Source: Mucilaginibacter pankratovii (lineage in GTDB: Bacteria > Bacteroidota > Bacteroidia > Sphingobacteriales > Sphingobacteriaceae). From it: a DNA stretch of 64,000 nt. Below the pieces are notes generated by a model that made no database searches, was not told the DNA's origin, and saw only the letters and a program-made list of their open reading frames with translations. Shown here one piece after another: positions 8,121-16,799 of this stretch (positions are counted from its first letter, which is position 1; every line of letters begins with the position of its first letter). The position numbers and the translations under genes are program-made. The stretch covers positions 186,001 through 250,000 of the forward strand of contig NZ_JACWMY010000004.1 of assembly GCF_014773265.1 (NCBI RefSeq), written 5' to 3'.

Positions 8121-8150
8121 TTTGGTGGGAAAAAGTGTTAAAAAGTGGAG
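8121..8150 (+). promoter_or_regulatory. Putative MraZ operator: three 10-bp repeats
   Basis: Three consecutive decamers, TTTGGTGGGA, AAAAGTGTTA and AAAAGTGGAG, lie 44-73 bases upstream of mraZ. MraZ is known to bind direct repeats with a GTG core at one-turn spacing upstream of its own operon (AAAGTG[T/G] repeats in Mycoplasma, TGGG-type repeats in E. coli). Two repeats match the AAAGTG[T/G] form exactly; the first is degenerate. Autoregulation of the dcw operon by this site is an inference. Confidence 0.6.
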
Positions 8151-8193
8151 AAAACCTATACTTTTACATTACTAAAAATGTTAACCAATACGA

Positions 8194-8655
8194 ATGTCCT
8201 ATTTAACAGGTGAATACGAATGTAAACTGGATGCCAAGGGGCGGATGATGATCCCCGCGGGCCTCAAAAAGCAGCTTCCCGAAGCTGACTCTGAGGGTCT
8301 TGTGATCAATCGTGGCCTCGAGAATTACCTGGTTATATACACCAAAAAAGAATGGGACAAAAAATTGGATGAACTAAGCAAACTTAACGAATTCGACAGG
8401 AAAGCCATCCAGTTTGTGCGATATTTTACTGCCGGTGCCACAGTAATGATACCGGATAGCGCGGGGAGGGTTAATCTTCCGAAAAACCTGTTTGAGCATG
8501 CCGGAATTGGCAGCGATATAGTGCTTACCTGTATGCTGAATAAAATTGAGGTTTGGGATAGCGTGGCGCACAAGAAAATGATAGCCAACGAGCCCGAGAA
8601 TTTTGCCGAACTGGCCGAAGAAGTAATGGGTAACAAAAAACGAGTAAATGAGTAA
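8194..8655 (+). CDS. mraZ: Transcriptional regulator MraZ
   Basis: A 153-residue protein with two tandem SpoVT/AbrB-like MraZ repeats, each carrying the diagnostic DxxxR motif: DAKGR at residues 13-17 and DSAGR at 88-92. MraZ forms rings that bind repeated operators and control the dcw cluster, often antagonised by RsmH. It is the first gene of the cluster and overlaps the rsmH start by 8 bases. A triple 10-bp repeat lies upstream of its start. Confidence 0.96.
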   Translation: MSYLTGEYECKLDAKGRMMIPAGLKKQLPEADSEGLVINRGLENYLVIYTKKEWDKKLDELSKLNEFDRKAIQFVRYFTAGATVMIPDSAGRVNLPKNLFEHAGIGSDIVLTCMLNKIEVWDSVAHKKMIANEPENFAELAEEVMGNKKRVNE

Positions 8656-9550
8656 TTACCATACCCCTGTTATGCTGCACGAGTGTATTGAAGGCTTAGC
8701 TATTAAGCCAAACGGTACCTATGTGGATGTAACTTTTGGCGGTGGTGGTCACTCGCGCGAGATCATGAAACACCTTGGCGAAGACGGGCGACTGCTTGCT
8801 TTTGACCAGGATGCCGATGCGCAGCAAAATATGATTGATGATGAGCGCTTTACTTTCATCGATCAGAATTTTCGCTATTTGAAGAATTTTAGCCGCCTGC
8901 ATGGCGCTATCCCGGTGGATGGGATCCTGGCTGACCTGGGTGTATCATCATACCAATTTGACCAGGCTGAGCGTGGTTTTTCTATCCGTTTTGATGCGGA
9001 GCTGGATATGCGCATGAACCAGCAATCGGATCTGAGCGCAAAGGAAGTGGTAAACACCTACAGTGAGGCTGATCTGCACCGCATTTTTGGCATGTACGGC
9101 GAAATACAGAATGCCAAATCGCTGGCCAATACTATTGTAACGGCCCGGCTTAACGGCCCCATAGTTACCGTGGCCGATCTGAAGAACGCCATAAGCAACC
9201 GCATCCCGAAAGGGAAGGAGAATAAATACCTGGCGCAGGTTTTCCAGGCGCTGAGGATAGAGGTGAACCAGGAGCTGGAAGCCCTAAAGGATTTTTTGGT
9301 GCAATCGGCAGAGGTGCTGGCGGTTGGCGGCAGGTTGGTAGTAATGTCTTACCACTCGCTGGAGGACAGGCTGGTGAAGAATTTCATCGCCAAAGGCAAG
9401 TTTAGCGGCGAGGTGGAGAAGGATTTTTATGGTAATGATAATAAACCGTTTGATGCGGTAAGCCGTGGTGCCATCACCGCATCAGCAGAAGAAATAGTTG
9501 GGAATAACAGGGCACGCAGTGCAAAACTGAGAATAGCTGTAAAAAAATGA
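8648..9550 (+). CDS. rsmH: 16S rRNA (cytosine1402-N4)-methyltransferase
   Basis: A 300-residue protein starting SNYHTPVMLHECIEGL, the typical RsmH (MraW) start. The SAM-binding motif is VDVTFGGGGHSREI around residues 27-40, followed by DGILADLGVSSYQFD and, near the end, VVMSYHSLEDRLVKNF. RsmH methylates C1402 in the ribosomal P site. It overlaps mraZ upstream by 8 bases and the ftsL-like gene downstream by 4 bases, so the block is translationally coupled. Confidence 0.96.
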   Translation: MSNYHTPVMLHECIEGLAIKPNGTYVDVTFGGGGHSREIMKHLGEDGRLLAFDQDADAQQNMIDDERFTFIDQNFRYLKNFSRLHGAIPVDGILADLGVSSYQFDQAERGFSIRFDAELDMRMNQQSDLSAKEVVNTYSEADLHRIFGMYGEIQNAKSLANTIVTARLNGPIVTVADLKNAISNRIPKGKENKYLAQVFQALRIEVNQELEALKDFLVQSAEVLAVGGRLVVMSYHSLEDRLVKNFIAKGKFSGEVEKDFYGNDNKPFDAVSRGAITASAEEIVGNNRARSAKLRIAVKK

Positions 9551-9960
9551 GTAACCGTTTCCGTACAGAAATTCAGGAAGAAGAAGCCGAACAGGAGCTT
9601 ATTGTAGAGGAGAAACCGTCAAAGGGCCTCCCCGATAACTTTTTAACGCAATTCTTAAAAAACGGGGTGGTTACTTCGGAGGATGTTACACGTGCGCTGC
9701 CATTTGTTTTTTACATCGCTTTTTTGTGCATGGTGTATATAGGGTTAAGGCACGTATCTGATAATAACATCCGCGATATTGATAAGGTAGGCAAGCAGGT
9801 AAAAGAGCTGAGCTGGGAGTATAAAAGCACTAAAGCCGAACTGGCATTTAAAAGTACATTAACCGAAGTGGCAAAACGCGCCGAGGCAGATTCGATAGGG
9901 ATCCGCCAGCCGGAGCAGCCACCGCAAAAAATTGTAGTAAAGGAGGGTGAACAGGAATGA
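9547..9960 (+). CDS. ftsL: FtsL-like division protein
   Basis: A 137-residue bitopic protein: a charged N-terminal cytoplasmic part (about 50 residues), one transmembrane helix (about 57-75, FVFYIAFLCMVYIGL) and a periplasmic coiled-coil-like segment (RDIDKVGKQVKELSWEYKSTKAEL). Position between rsmH and the septal transpeptidase plus this topology identify it as the FtsL equivalent, which recruits FtsW-FtsI with FtsB and FtsQ. Sequence conservation of FtsL is always weak, so the call is mainly by context. Starts and stops overlap both neighbours by 4 bases (ATGA). Confidence 0.85.
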   Translation: MSNRFRTEIQEEEAEQELIVEEKPSKGLPDNFLTQFLKNGVVTSEDVTRALPFVFYIAFLCMVYIGLRHVSDNNIRDIDKVGKQVKELSWEYKSTKAELAFKSTLTEVAKRAEADSIGIRQPEQPPQKIVVKEGEQE

Positions 9961-12059
9961 GTATAAGAACTAACATATTGCTAAGGGTTTACCTGGCTTT
10001 TGGGTTGATACTGCTGTTTGCGGGTGCGGTGATTTTTCAGCTGTGCCGCGTGCAGTTGGTGCAGGGCGATAAATGGAAAGCGATGGCGCAGGAAAACTCT
10101 ACGCGGTATAAAACCATAGAGGCTGCAAGGGGTAATATATTCTCTTCGGACGGTAGCTTGCTGGCAACTTCGGTGCCGGAGTACGATCTGCACCTGGATA
10201 TGACCGCGGCGGGTATTGCCGATGATAAAGTGTTTGATGAAAAGATAGATTCATTATCCATGGTGATGTCCAAATATTTTAAAGACAGGCCGGCCAAAGA
10301 ATATTCGAGGATCTTCCGCGAAGCGAGGAAAGAGCGGTCGCGCTACCAGCTTATCAGGCGTAGAGTAAGCTATCGCGAACTGGCAGATATCCGCAAGTTC
10401 CCGGTGTTTAACCTGGGTAAATACAAAGGCGGGTTAATAGTTGAGCCGCAAAATAAGCGCATCCTGCCATTTAAATCATTAGCTCAGCGTACTATCGGCT
10501 ATAAAAACGAGAACGTAAAGAACGGCGTTGGTTTGGAAGGCGCCTATATGAATTATATCAACGGCGAAAGCGGCAAGCGTTTAGAGCAGCGCCTTGCGGG
10601 TGGTGTTTGGATCCCGGTTAATGAAGAGGATGATATTGCTCCGAAAGAAGGGGCTGATATTATTTCCACCATCGATATCAATTTCCAGGACATAGCGCAA
10701 AGCGCGCTGGAAAAGCAATTGGTAACAAGCGATGCCGACCACGGTACCGTTATTTTAATGGAGGTTGCTACCGGCGAAGTGCGTGCGATAGCCAATTACA
10801 CCAAAATGCCCGATGGTACTTTTAAAGAGCAATTTAATTACGCCATTGCCGGTAACCAGGATCCGGGTTCTACATTCAAGGTAGCATCGTATATGGCCCT
10901 GCTGGAAGATAAAATGGTAGATACCAATAACCTGGTAAGTACCGAAAATTATAAGATCCCGGGCAATAGCCATATTATAAAAGATTCTCACGGTAGTATT
11001 GGAACGGTTACGGTAAAAAAGGCTTTCGAGATGTCGTCAAACGCGGCGGTCGCTTCATTGGTGAACAGGTATTATACCAACAACCAGGCTAAGTTTACCA
11101 ATCACCTGTACAAATGGCACCTGAATGAGAAGTTTGGTTTGCAGATACCGGGCGAGGCGCAGCCTGTGGTAAAAAACCCAAAAAACGCCAGCTGGAATAA
11201 ATATATGACGCTGCCGCAAATGGCCTATGGTTACGAGATGCAGTTAACGCCGCTTAAGATGCTGTCGTTTTATAACGCGATAGCTAACAACGGTAAATAC
11301 ATATCGCCAATTTTTGTAAAGGAGATCAGGCGCTTAGGCAACACCATCGAGCGTTTCGAAGCGAAAACGATCAACCCTAAAATGTGCTCGGATGTTACCC
11401 TGAAGAAAATGCAGGAAATGCTGGAGGGGGTGGTGAGCGAAGGTACTGCTAAAACCAATGTAAAAAGCAGCTTGTTCACCATAGCCGGTAAAACAGGTAC
11501 CGCGCAGGTGGCCGACGGGCGTAAAGGTTATAAAGGCAAAAAACAGTATCAGTCGTCGTTTTGCGGGTACTTCCCGGCAGAGCATCCAAAGTATTCGCTC
11601 ATAGTGGTTATAAACGACCCGAAGAACGGCTATTACGCAGCTTCAACAGCAGGGCCGGCCTTTAAAGAGATCTGCGAAAAGGTTTACGCCAGCAGCCTGG
11701 GGATAACGCATCCGCCGGTGCGTTATGTTGGCAATACAACTTTGCCGCAAACCAAACAGGGCAACACCAGGGCGCTGAAACAGGTTTACGGGCAATTGGG
11801 CGTTAAGCCGCTGTACGCATCATTAAATGCGGCTGCAAGCGGGATAGATACCAGTAGCGGCATTGCTTTTGAGGAAAATAAAGTGAAAGCCGGTACGGTG
11901 CCAAATGTTACCGGCATGGGCTTAAGCGATGCGCTATATGTTTTGGGTAACGCGGGCTATAAGGTTGCGGTGCGTGGTAGCGGCTCGGTTAACAGCCAGT
12001 CGGTTACCGGGGGCAGCCAGATACCAAAAGGATCTAAAATAACAATAGAACTGCAATGA
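9957..12059 (+). CDS. ftsI: Septal penicillin-binding protein (FtsI/PBP3) with C-terminal PASTA domain
   Basis: A 700-residue class B PBP: an N-terminal membrane anchor (about residues 9-30), a dimerisation domain, then the transpeptidase domain with Ser305 in STFK, SSN around residue 359 and KTGTAQ from Lys512. It cross-links septal peptidoglycan together with FtsW. After the catalytic domain a single PASTA domain (about residues 640-700, TVPNVTGMGLSDALYVLGNAGYKV) is present; such domains bind peptidoglycan or regulate the enzyme, as in Firmicutes SpoVD/PBP2x and in Bacteroidota FtsI. Overlaps ftsL and murE by 4 bases. Confidence 0.96.
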   Translation: MSIRTNILLRVYLAFGLILLFAGAVIFQLCRVQLVQGDKWKAMAQENSTRYKTIEAARGNIFSSDGSLLATSVPEYDLHLDMTAAGIADDKVFDEKIDSLSMVMSKYFKDRPAKEYSRIFREARKERSRYQLIRRRVSYRELADIRKFPVFNLGKYKGGLIVEPQNKRILPFKSLAQRTIGYKNENVKNGVGLEGAYMNYINGESGKRLEQRLAGGVWIPVNEEDDIAPKEGADIISTIDINFQDIAQSALEKQLVTSDADHGTVILMEVATGEVRAIANYTKMPDGTFKEQFNYAIAGNQDPGSTFKVASYMALLEDKMVDTNNLVSTENYKIPGNSHIIKDSHGSIGTVTVKKAFEMSSNAAVASLVNRYYTNNQAKFTNHLYKWHLNEKFGLQIPGEAQPVVKNPKNASWNKYMTLPQMAYGYEMQLTPLKMLSFYNAIANNGKYISPIFVKEIRRLGNTIERFEAKTINPKMCSDVTLKKMQEMLEGVVSEGTAKTNVKSSLFTIAGKTGTAQVADGRKGYKGKKQYQSSFCGYFPAEHPKYSLIVVINDPKNGYYAASTAGPAFKEICEKVYASSLGITHPPVRYVGNTTLPQTKQGNTRALKQVYGQLGVKPLYASLNAAASGIDTSSGIAFEENKVKAGTVPNVTGMGLSDALYVLGNAGYKVAVRGSGSVNSQSVTGGSQIPKGSKITIELQ

Positions 12060-13516
12060 GATATTTGAGCGATTTGTTGGAGGGTGTAGCATTTACCGAA
12101 TTACAGGGTAGTGCCGATGTGGAGATATCTGCAGTAGTGTTCGATTCGCGCAAAGTTGTGCCGGGTTCGTTGTTCGTGGCCTTAAAAGGTACCGTTGTAG
12201 ACGGGCACGATTATATTGAGCAGGCCGTTAGGGATGGTGCTGTAGCGGTGATCTGCGAAGATCTGCCGGCGCATACCGCCACCGAGGTTGATTTTTTAAT
12301 GGTGAACAATTCGGCTAAGGCCCTGGGTACGCTTGCCGCTAACTTTTACGAAAATCCTTCATCAAACTTAAAATTGGTTGGGGTTACCGGCACCAACGGT
12401 AAAACCACCATTGCTACGCTGCTTTATAAGCTGTTTAGGGATATGGGTTATAAATGCGGCTTGCTTTCTACCGTGGAGAACCAGGTGAACGGTCGTGTTA
12501 TTCCGTCTACCCACACCACGCCCGACCCGGTTGCATTGAACAAGCTGCTGAGCGATATGGTTGAGGAAGGCTGCGATTATTGCTTTATGGAAGTAAGTTC
12601 GCATGCTATTTCACAGTATAGGATAGAAGGATTGAAGTTTTCGGGCGGGATATTTTCGAATTTAACGCACGATCATCTGGATTATCATAAAACCTTTGAT
12701 AGCTATCTGAAAGCGAAAAAGACATTCTTTGATAACCTGCCAAAAAGCGCTTTTGCGTTAACAAACAGCGACGATAAAAATGGTAACGTGATGCTGCAGA
12801 ATACATCGGCACACAAAAAAACATACGGCTTAAAAAGTATGGCCGATTATAGGGCACGCATTATTGAGAACCAGTTTGGCGGCCTGCTTTTAAATATAGA
12901 TAACGACGAAGTTTGGTTTAAGCTGGTAGGCACCTTTAACGCTTACAACCTGCTGGCAGTTTACGCCGCGGCTTTATTGCTGGAGCAGGACAGGAGCAAA
13001 GTATTGGTGAGCCTGAGCAAACTAACAGGAGCCGAAGGCCGCTTTGAATATATTGTTGCAGCAAACAAGGTAATAGGTATTGTAGATTATGCCCACACGC
13101 CTGATGCTGTGCAAAATGTATTGAGTACCATACACGATATCCGTAAGGGAAAAGAAAAGGTAATAACCGTAATAGGCTGTGGCGGCGACAGGGATAAAAC
13201 CAAGCGCCCCATTATGGCAAAAGTTGCAAGCGAATGGAGCGACAAGGTGATACTGACGTCGGACAACCCGCGTACGGAAGATCCGGCCCAGATCATTAAA
13301 GATATGGAAGCGGGTATCGATCCGGCATTTAAAAGGCATACCGTGAGCATTGCGGATAGAAGAGAAGCTATAAAAACCGCGTGTATGTTCGCACAACCGG
13401 GAGACATCATCCTGCTGGCAGGAAAAGGCCACGAGAAGTACCAGGATATTAACGGCGTGAAAAATCACTTCGATGATATGGAAGAGTTACTGGGGCAGTT
13501 TAAAGAAATGTTGTAG
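12056..13516 (+). CDS. murE: UDP-N-acetylmuramoyl-tripeptide synthetase, meso-DAP type
   Basis: A 486-residue Mur ligase. The ATP loop GVTGTNGKTTIATLLYK lies around residues 109-125, and HDHLDYHKT and GCGGDRDKTKRPIM follow. The DNPR motif at about residue 403 (TSDNPRTEDP) is the signature of enzymes that add meso-diaminopimelate rather than lysine, agreeing with dapA elsewhere in the window. The reaction is addition of the third residue to UDP-MurNAc-L-Ala-D-Glu in the cytoplasm. The stop codon overlaps the left arm of the S23 cassette. Confidence 0.97.
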   Translation: MRYLSDLLEGVAFTELQGSADVEISAVVFDSRKVVPGSLFVALKGTVVDGHDYIEQAVRDGAVAVICEDLPAHTATEVDFLMVNNSAKALGTLAANFYENPSSNLKLVGVTGTNGKTTIATLLYKLFRDMGYKCGLLSTVENQVNGRVIPSTHTTPDPVALNKLLSDMVEEGCDYCFMEVSSHAISQYRIEGLKFSGGIFSNLTHDHLDYHKTFDSYLKAKKTFFDNLPKSAFALTNSDDKNGNVMLQNTSAHKKTYGLKSMADYRARIIENQFGGLLLNIDNDEVWFKLVGTFNAYNLLAVYAAALLLEQDRSKVLVSLSKLTGAEGRFEYIVAANKVIGIVDYAHTPDAVQNVLSTIHDIRKGKEKVITVIGCGGDRDKTKRPIMAKVASEWSDKVILTSDNPRTEDPAQIIKDMEAGIDPAFKRHTVSIADRREAIKTACMFAQPGDIILLAGKGHEKYQDINGVKNHFDDMEELLGQFKEML

Positions 13517-14051
13517 ATGTGCAGATTTCAGATGTGCAAATGTGCAGATGAAGAAAAGAAGCTAATGATTAGATATTAACAATGAATGAGAAGCCTAACC
13601 TAATTGTTGACCTGACTTTTGCTTTTTCTCTTAAGATAATAGAGTTCACAGAAAAACTGGAAGCACAAAGGAAGTTCAACATGGCTAATCAGTTATTTAG
13701 AAGCGGCACATCGATAGGTGCAAATGTTTGCGAAGCACAGGGCGCACAGAGTAAGGTTGATTTTAAACATAAATGCAAAGTGGCTTACAAGGAAGCGGAA
13801 GAAACAAGATACTGGTTAAGATTATGCGAGAAAGCAGACAGTTATCCGTTTGAGCCAGCAATGTTAAATGACATAGAATCGATAGTTAAAGTGTTAGGAA
13901 AGATAATTTCCTCGACCAATTAGCAGATGTGCAAATAACAAGAAAGAGAAGAATATTAAATAGACAAATAACCAATTAAACATAAATCTGCATATCTGCA
14001 CATCTAAAATCTGCATATCTAAAAATTTGCACATTTGAAATCTGCACATCT
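13515..14051 (+). mobile_element. S23 cassette: four-helix-bundle gene between 26-bp inverted repeats
   Basis: The left arm at 13515-13540 and the right arm at 14026-14051 are inverted copies agreeing at 25 of 26 positions (core words GATGTGCAGAT and GATGTGCAAA). Further copies of the same word lie inside both ends (13541-13551, 13924-13935, 13985-14020). Between them sits one gene, the S23-type protein. The left arm begins inside the murE stop codon and the right arm ends 19 bases before the mraY start, so the cassette fills the junction exactly. A solo copy of the word lies at 28098-28124. No transposase is encoded. That it moves, or once moved, is an inference. Confidence 0.55.
13582..13923 (+). 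CDS. S23/four-helix-bundle protein (23S rRNA intervening-sequence-protein family)
   Basis: A 113-residue, helix-rich protein with the family signature QLFRSGTSIGANVCEAQGAQ (about residues 37-56) and KVAYKEAEETRYWLRL (about residues 66-81). Relatives are encoded inside 23S rRNA intervening sequences of Leptospira and other bacteria, are scattered as single intergenic genes in Bacteroidota, and are structurally related to the Avd protein of diversity-generating retroelements; they form pentameric barrels and bind nucleic acid. It is out of place inside the dcw cluster, is more AT-rich than its neighbours, and is enclosed by inverted repeats. The start ATG at 13582 follows an A-rich leader. Confidence 0.9.
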   Translation: MNEKPNLIVDLTFAFSLKIIEFTEKLEAQRKFNMANQLFRSGTSIGANVCEAQGAQSKVDFKHKCKVAYKEAEETRYWLRLCEKADSYPFEPAMLNDIESIVKVLGKIISSTN

Positions 14052-14070
14052 GCACATCAAAGCGAAGCGC

Positions 14071-15312
14071 ATGCTATATTACCTGTTTAGCTATTTAAAT
14101 AAAAATTACAGTATCCCGGGTGCGGGGGTATTTCAATACCTCACGTTCAGGATGGCTATGGCGGTAATTGTATCGTTGCTCATCACTACGGTTTATGGCC
14201 GCAGGCTTATCGATTATTTGCGCTTTAAGCAAGTTGGCGAAACCGTGCGTAACCTGGGTTTAGAAGGGCAGATGCAAAAATCGGGTACGCCTACCATGGG
14301 GGGTATCATTATTTTGCTGGGTATACTGGTGCCCACTTTATTGTTCGCCCAATTAGATAATATCTACATCATTATGATGCTGGTGACCACCGTTTGGTTG
14401 GGTGGTATTGGTTTCTTAGATGATTATATTAAAGTATTTAAAAAGAACAAAGAAGGATTAGCAGGCAAATTTAAGATCACCGGGCAGGTTGGGTTGGCGC
14501 TGTTTATTGGTTATACCATGTACTTTAACAGCAATATCACCATGCGCCAGGAAGTAAAGCTGCCGGTAAAATATGATGTTCCGGTTGGTTTTCATATGCG
14601 TGGTGATAAACAGGTTTACACCCAGGATATAAAATCTACCAAAACTACCATGCCGTTTTATAAGAACAACGAGTTTGATTACGGCAAGGTACTGAAGTTT
14701 ATAGGCCCCGGTTACGAGCACTATGCACTAATGGTATTTATGTTTTTTACCATTATCATCATTACGTTCATATCCAACGGTGCCAACCTCACCGACGGTA
14801 TCGACGGGTTGGCGACGGGTACCTCGGCTATTATTGGGTTAACGCTGGCCATACTGGCGTACGTATCGGGTAATATCATCATATCCGATTACCTCAGCAT
14901 TATGTATATCCCCAACTCGGGTGAACTGGTAATTTTTGCCGGTGCATTTGTTGGTGCCTGCGTAGGCTTTTTATGGTACAACGCTTACCCGGCACAGGTG
15001 TTTATGGGTGATACCGGCAGTTTGGCCATCGGCGGCATCATCGCGGTGTTTGCCATCGTTATCCGCAAGGAATTACTGATACCTGTTTTATGCGGAGTTT
15101 TTGTGGTGGAGAACATGTCGGTTATTATACAGGTGGGCTGGTTTAAATGGACAAAAAAGCGTTTTGGCGAAGGCCGCAGGGTGTTTTTAATGGCACCCTT
15201 GCATCACCATTACCAAAAGAAAGGCTTCCACGAATCGAAGATCGTGACGCGGTTTTACATCATCTGCATTATGCTGGCCATTATAACAGTGATAACGCTT
15301 AAACTTCGTTAG
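14071..15312 (+). CDS. mraY: Phospho-N-acetylmuramoyl-pentapeptide-transferase
   Basis: A 413-residue polytopic membrane enzyme with about ten transmembrane helices. It transfers phospho-MurNAc-pentapeptide from UDP to undecaprenyl phosphate, making lipid I. Conserved motifs are GTPTMGG (about residue 75), the DD pair in [38 protein letters not shown] and [11 protein letters not shown]. It carries the roughly 70-residue insert between helices that is common in Bacteroidota MraY (about residues 165-225). ATG at 14071 is chosen over an upstream in-frame codon because the latter would translate the repeat arm. Downstream lies a word-repeat spacer, then murD. Confidence 0.97.
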   Translation: MLYYLFSYLNKNYSIPGAGVFQYLTFRMAMAVIVSLLITTVYGRRLIDYLRFKQVGETVRNLGLEGQMQKSGTPTMGGIIILLGILVPTLLFAQLDNIYIIMMLVTTVWLGGIGFLDDYIKVFKKNKEGLAGKFKITGQVGLALFIGYTMYFNSNITMRQEVKLPVKYDVPVGFHMRGDKQVYTQDIKSTKTTMPFYKNNEFDYGKVLKFIGPGYEHYALMVFMFFTIIIITFISNGANLTDGIDGLATGTSAIIGLTLAILAYVSGNIIISDYLSIMYIPNSGELVIFAGAFVGACVGFLWYNAYPAQVFMGDTGSLAIGGIIAVFAIVIRKELLIPVLCGVFVVENMSVIIQVGWFKWTKKRFGEGRRVFLMAPLHHHYQKKGFHESKIVTRFYIICIMLAIITVITLKLR

Positions 15313-15317
15313 AAATA

Positions 15318-15357
15318 AGAAGTTAGAATCAAGACAAAAGAATAAAGACAAAAAATT
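15318..15357 (+). repeat. Word-repeat leader before murD
   Basis: A/G-rich degenerate words (AGAATCAAGACAAAAGAATAA, AAGACAAAAAATT) fill the whole mraY-murD spacer and run to the GTG start of murD. Closely similar words (AAGACATAAGAATCAAGAAAG) fill the murD-ftsW spacer from about 16728. Confidence 0.55.
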
Positions 15358-15360
15358 AAC

Positions 15361-16719
15361 GTGAGCGAACAGAACAACATATCAGCAAAAAGGCTCGCCA
15401 TTCTCGGCGCTGGTGAAAGCGGTGTGGGTGCGGCGTACCTGGCTCAGCAGAAGGGTTATGATGTTTTTGTTTCTGATTTTGGGGCGATAGCGGATAACTA
15501 CAAAAAGCAGCTGCAGGATTGGAACATCCGCTTTGAAGAAGGCGGCCATACTTACGAGGAGATACTCAGCGCCGTTGAGGTGGTGAAAAGCCCGGGGATC
15601 CCGGATAAGGCACCTATAGTGAAGAAGCTGATAGAAGCCAATATCCCGGTGATATCCGAGATAGAGTTTGCAGGGAGGTATACCGATGCTAAGATGATCT
15701 GCATCACGGGCAGTAATGGTAAAACTACTACCGCAAGCCTTACTTATCACATCCTGAAGGATGGCGGGTTGAATGTTGGGCTGGCAGGTAACATAGGCAA
15801 AAGCTTTGCTTACCAGGTAGCTACCGAAAGTTACGAGTACTACGTGCTGGAGATAAGCAGCTTTATGCTGGATAACATTTACCACTTTAAGGCGGATATA
15901 AGTGTGCTGTTAAACATTACACCCGACCACCTGGACAGGTACGATTACAAACTGGAGAATTATGCCGCATCCAAATTCAGGATAACGCAGAATCAAACCG
16001 CAGCAGATTATTTTATCTACTGCGCCGATGATGCTGAAACGCTGAAAGTAATGGAAGGCAAAACGATAGCCGCGCAGCAGCTGCCCTTCTCCATAGAAAA
16101 AACGATTGAAACGGGAGCATATCTCGATAAGGACAATATTGTCATAAACATACACCAACAACATTTTCAAATGTCGATCACCGAACTGGCCCTGCAGGGT
16201 AAACACAACCTTTACAATTCAATGGCATCGGGTATTGTAGCAAAAGTGCTGGAGTTGCGCAACGAAACAATGCGCGAAAGCATGGGGAATTTCCGCAATA
16301 TCGAACACCGTTTGGAGTTTGTTGCCAAAATTTCGGGCATTGCTTTCATCAACGATTCTAAGGCTACCAATGTAAACTCTACCTGGTACGCGCTGGAAAG
16401 CATGAGCAGCCCTGTGGTTTTGATTTTAGGAGGTGTAGATAAAGGTAACGACTACAGCATGCTGAAAGAGCTGGTAAGGCAAAAGGTAAAGGCGATAGTA
16501 TGTTTAGGTAAAGATAACAAACGCATCCACGATGCTTTTGAAGATGATACCGAGATCATTGTAAACACTGGTTCAGCATCAGAAGCCGCGCAGGTAGCAT
16601 ATCACTTAGCCGAAAAAGGCGATACGGTATTGTTATCACCGGCGTGTGCAAGTTTCGACCTGTTTAAGAATTATGAGGACAGGGGCAGGCAGTTTAAAGA
16701 TGCGGTGAAGGAACTGTAG
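15361..16719 (+). CDS. murD: UDP-N-acetylmuramoylalanine--D-glutamate ligase
   Basis: A 452-residue Mur ligase with the N-terminal Rossmann-like domain (LAILGAGESGVGAAYLAQ), the ATP loop CITGSNGKTTTASLTY around residues 114-129, the middle-domain NITPDHLDRYD, and the C-terminal-domain INDSKATNVNSTWYAL and LLSPACASFDLFKNYEDRG. It adds D-Glu to UDP-MurNAc-L-Ala in the cytoplasm. The start is GTG at 15361, supported by the alignment of the Rossmann segment to residues 10-25. Downstream, 80 bases of repeat words separate it from ftsW. Confidence 0.96.
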   Translation: MSEQNNISAKRLAILGAGESGVGAAYLAQQKGYDVFVSDFGAIADNYKKQLQDWNIRFEEGGHTYEEILSAVEVVKSPGIPDKAPIVKKLIEANIPVISEIEFAGRYTDAKMICITGSNGKTTTASLTYHILKDGGLNVGLAGNIGKSFAYQVATESYEYYVLEISSFMLDNIYHFKADISVLLNITPDHLDRYDYKLENYAASKFRITQNQTAADYFIYCADDAETLKVMEGKTIAAQQLPFSIEKTIETGAYLDKDNIVINIHQQHFQMSITELALQGKHNLYNSMASGIVAKVLELRNETMRESMGNFRNIEHRLEFVAKISGIAFINDSKATNVNSTWYALESMSSPVVLILGGVDKGNDYSMLKELVRQKVKAIVCLGKDNKRIHDAFEDDTEIIVNTGSASEAAQVAYHLAEKGDTVLLSPACASFDLFKNYEDRGRQFKDAVKEL

Positions 16720-16727
16720 GTTTAGAA

Positions 16728-16797
16728 GCAAGACATAAGAATCAAGAAAGAATAAGTAAATCGGTGGAATCGAATTAAATCGGTGAAATCATTATAA
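16728..16797 (+). repeat. Word-repeat leader before ftsW
   Basis: Contains AAGACATAAGAATCAAGAAAG (shared with the mraY-murD spacer), then AATCGGTGGAATCGAATTAA and AATCGGTGAAATCA, which match the word family that follows ligA (60924-61084). The words stop just before the ftsW ATG. Confidence 0.55.
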
Positions 16798-16799
16798 AT

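Noticed and set aside
13515..14051. CRISPR array
   Set aside because: The repeated words are degenerate, unevenly spaced and partly inverted, with a protein gene between them; no uniform spacers and no cas genes.
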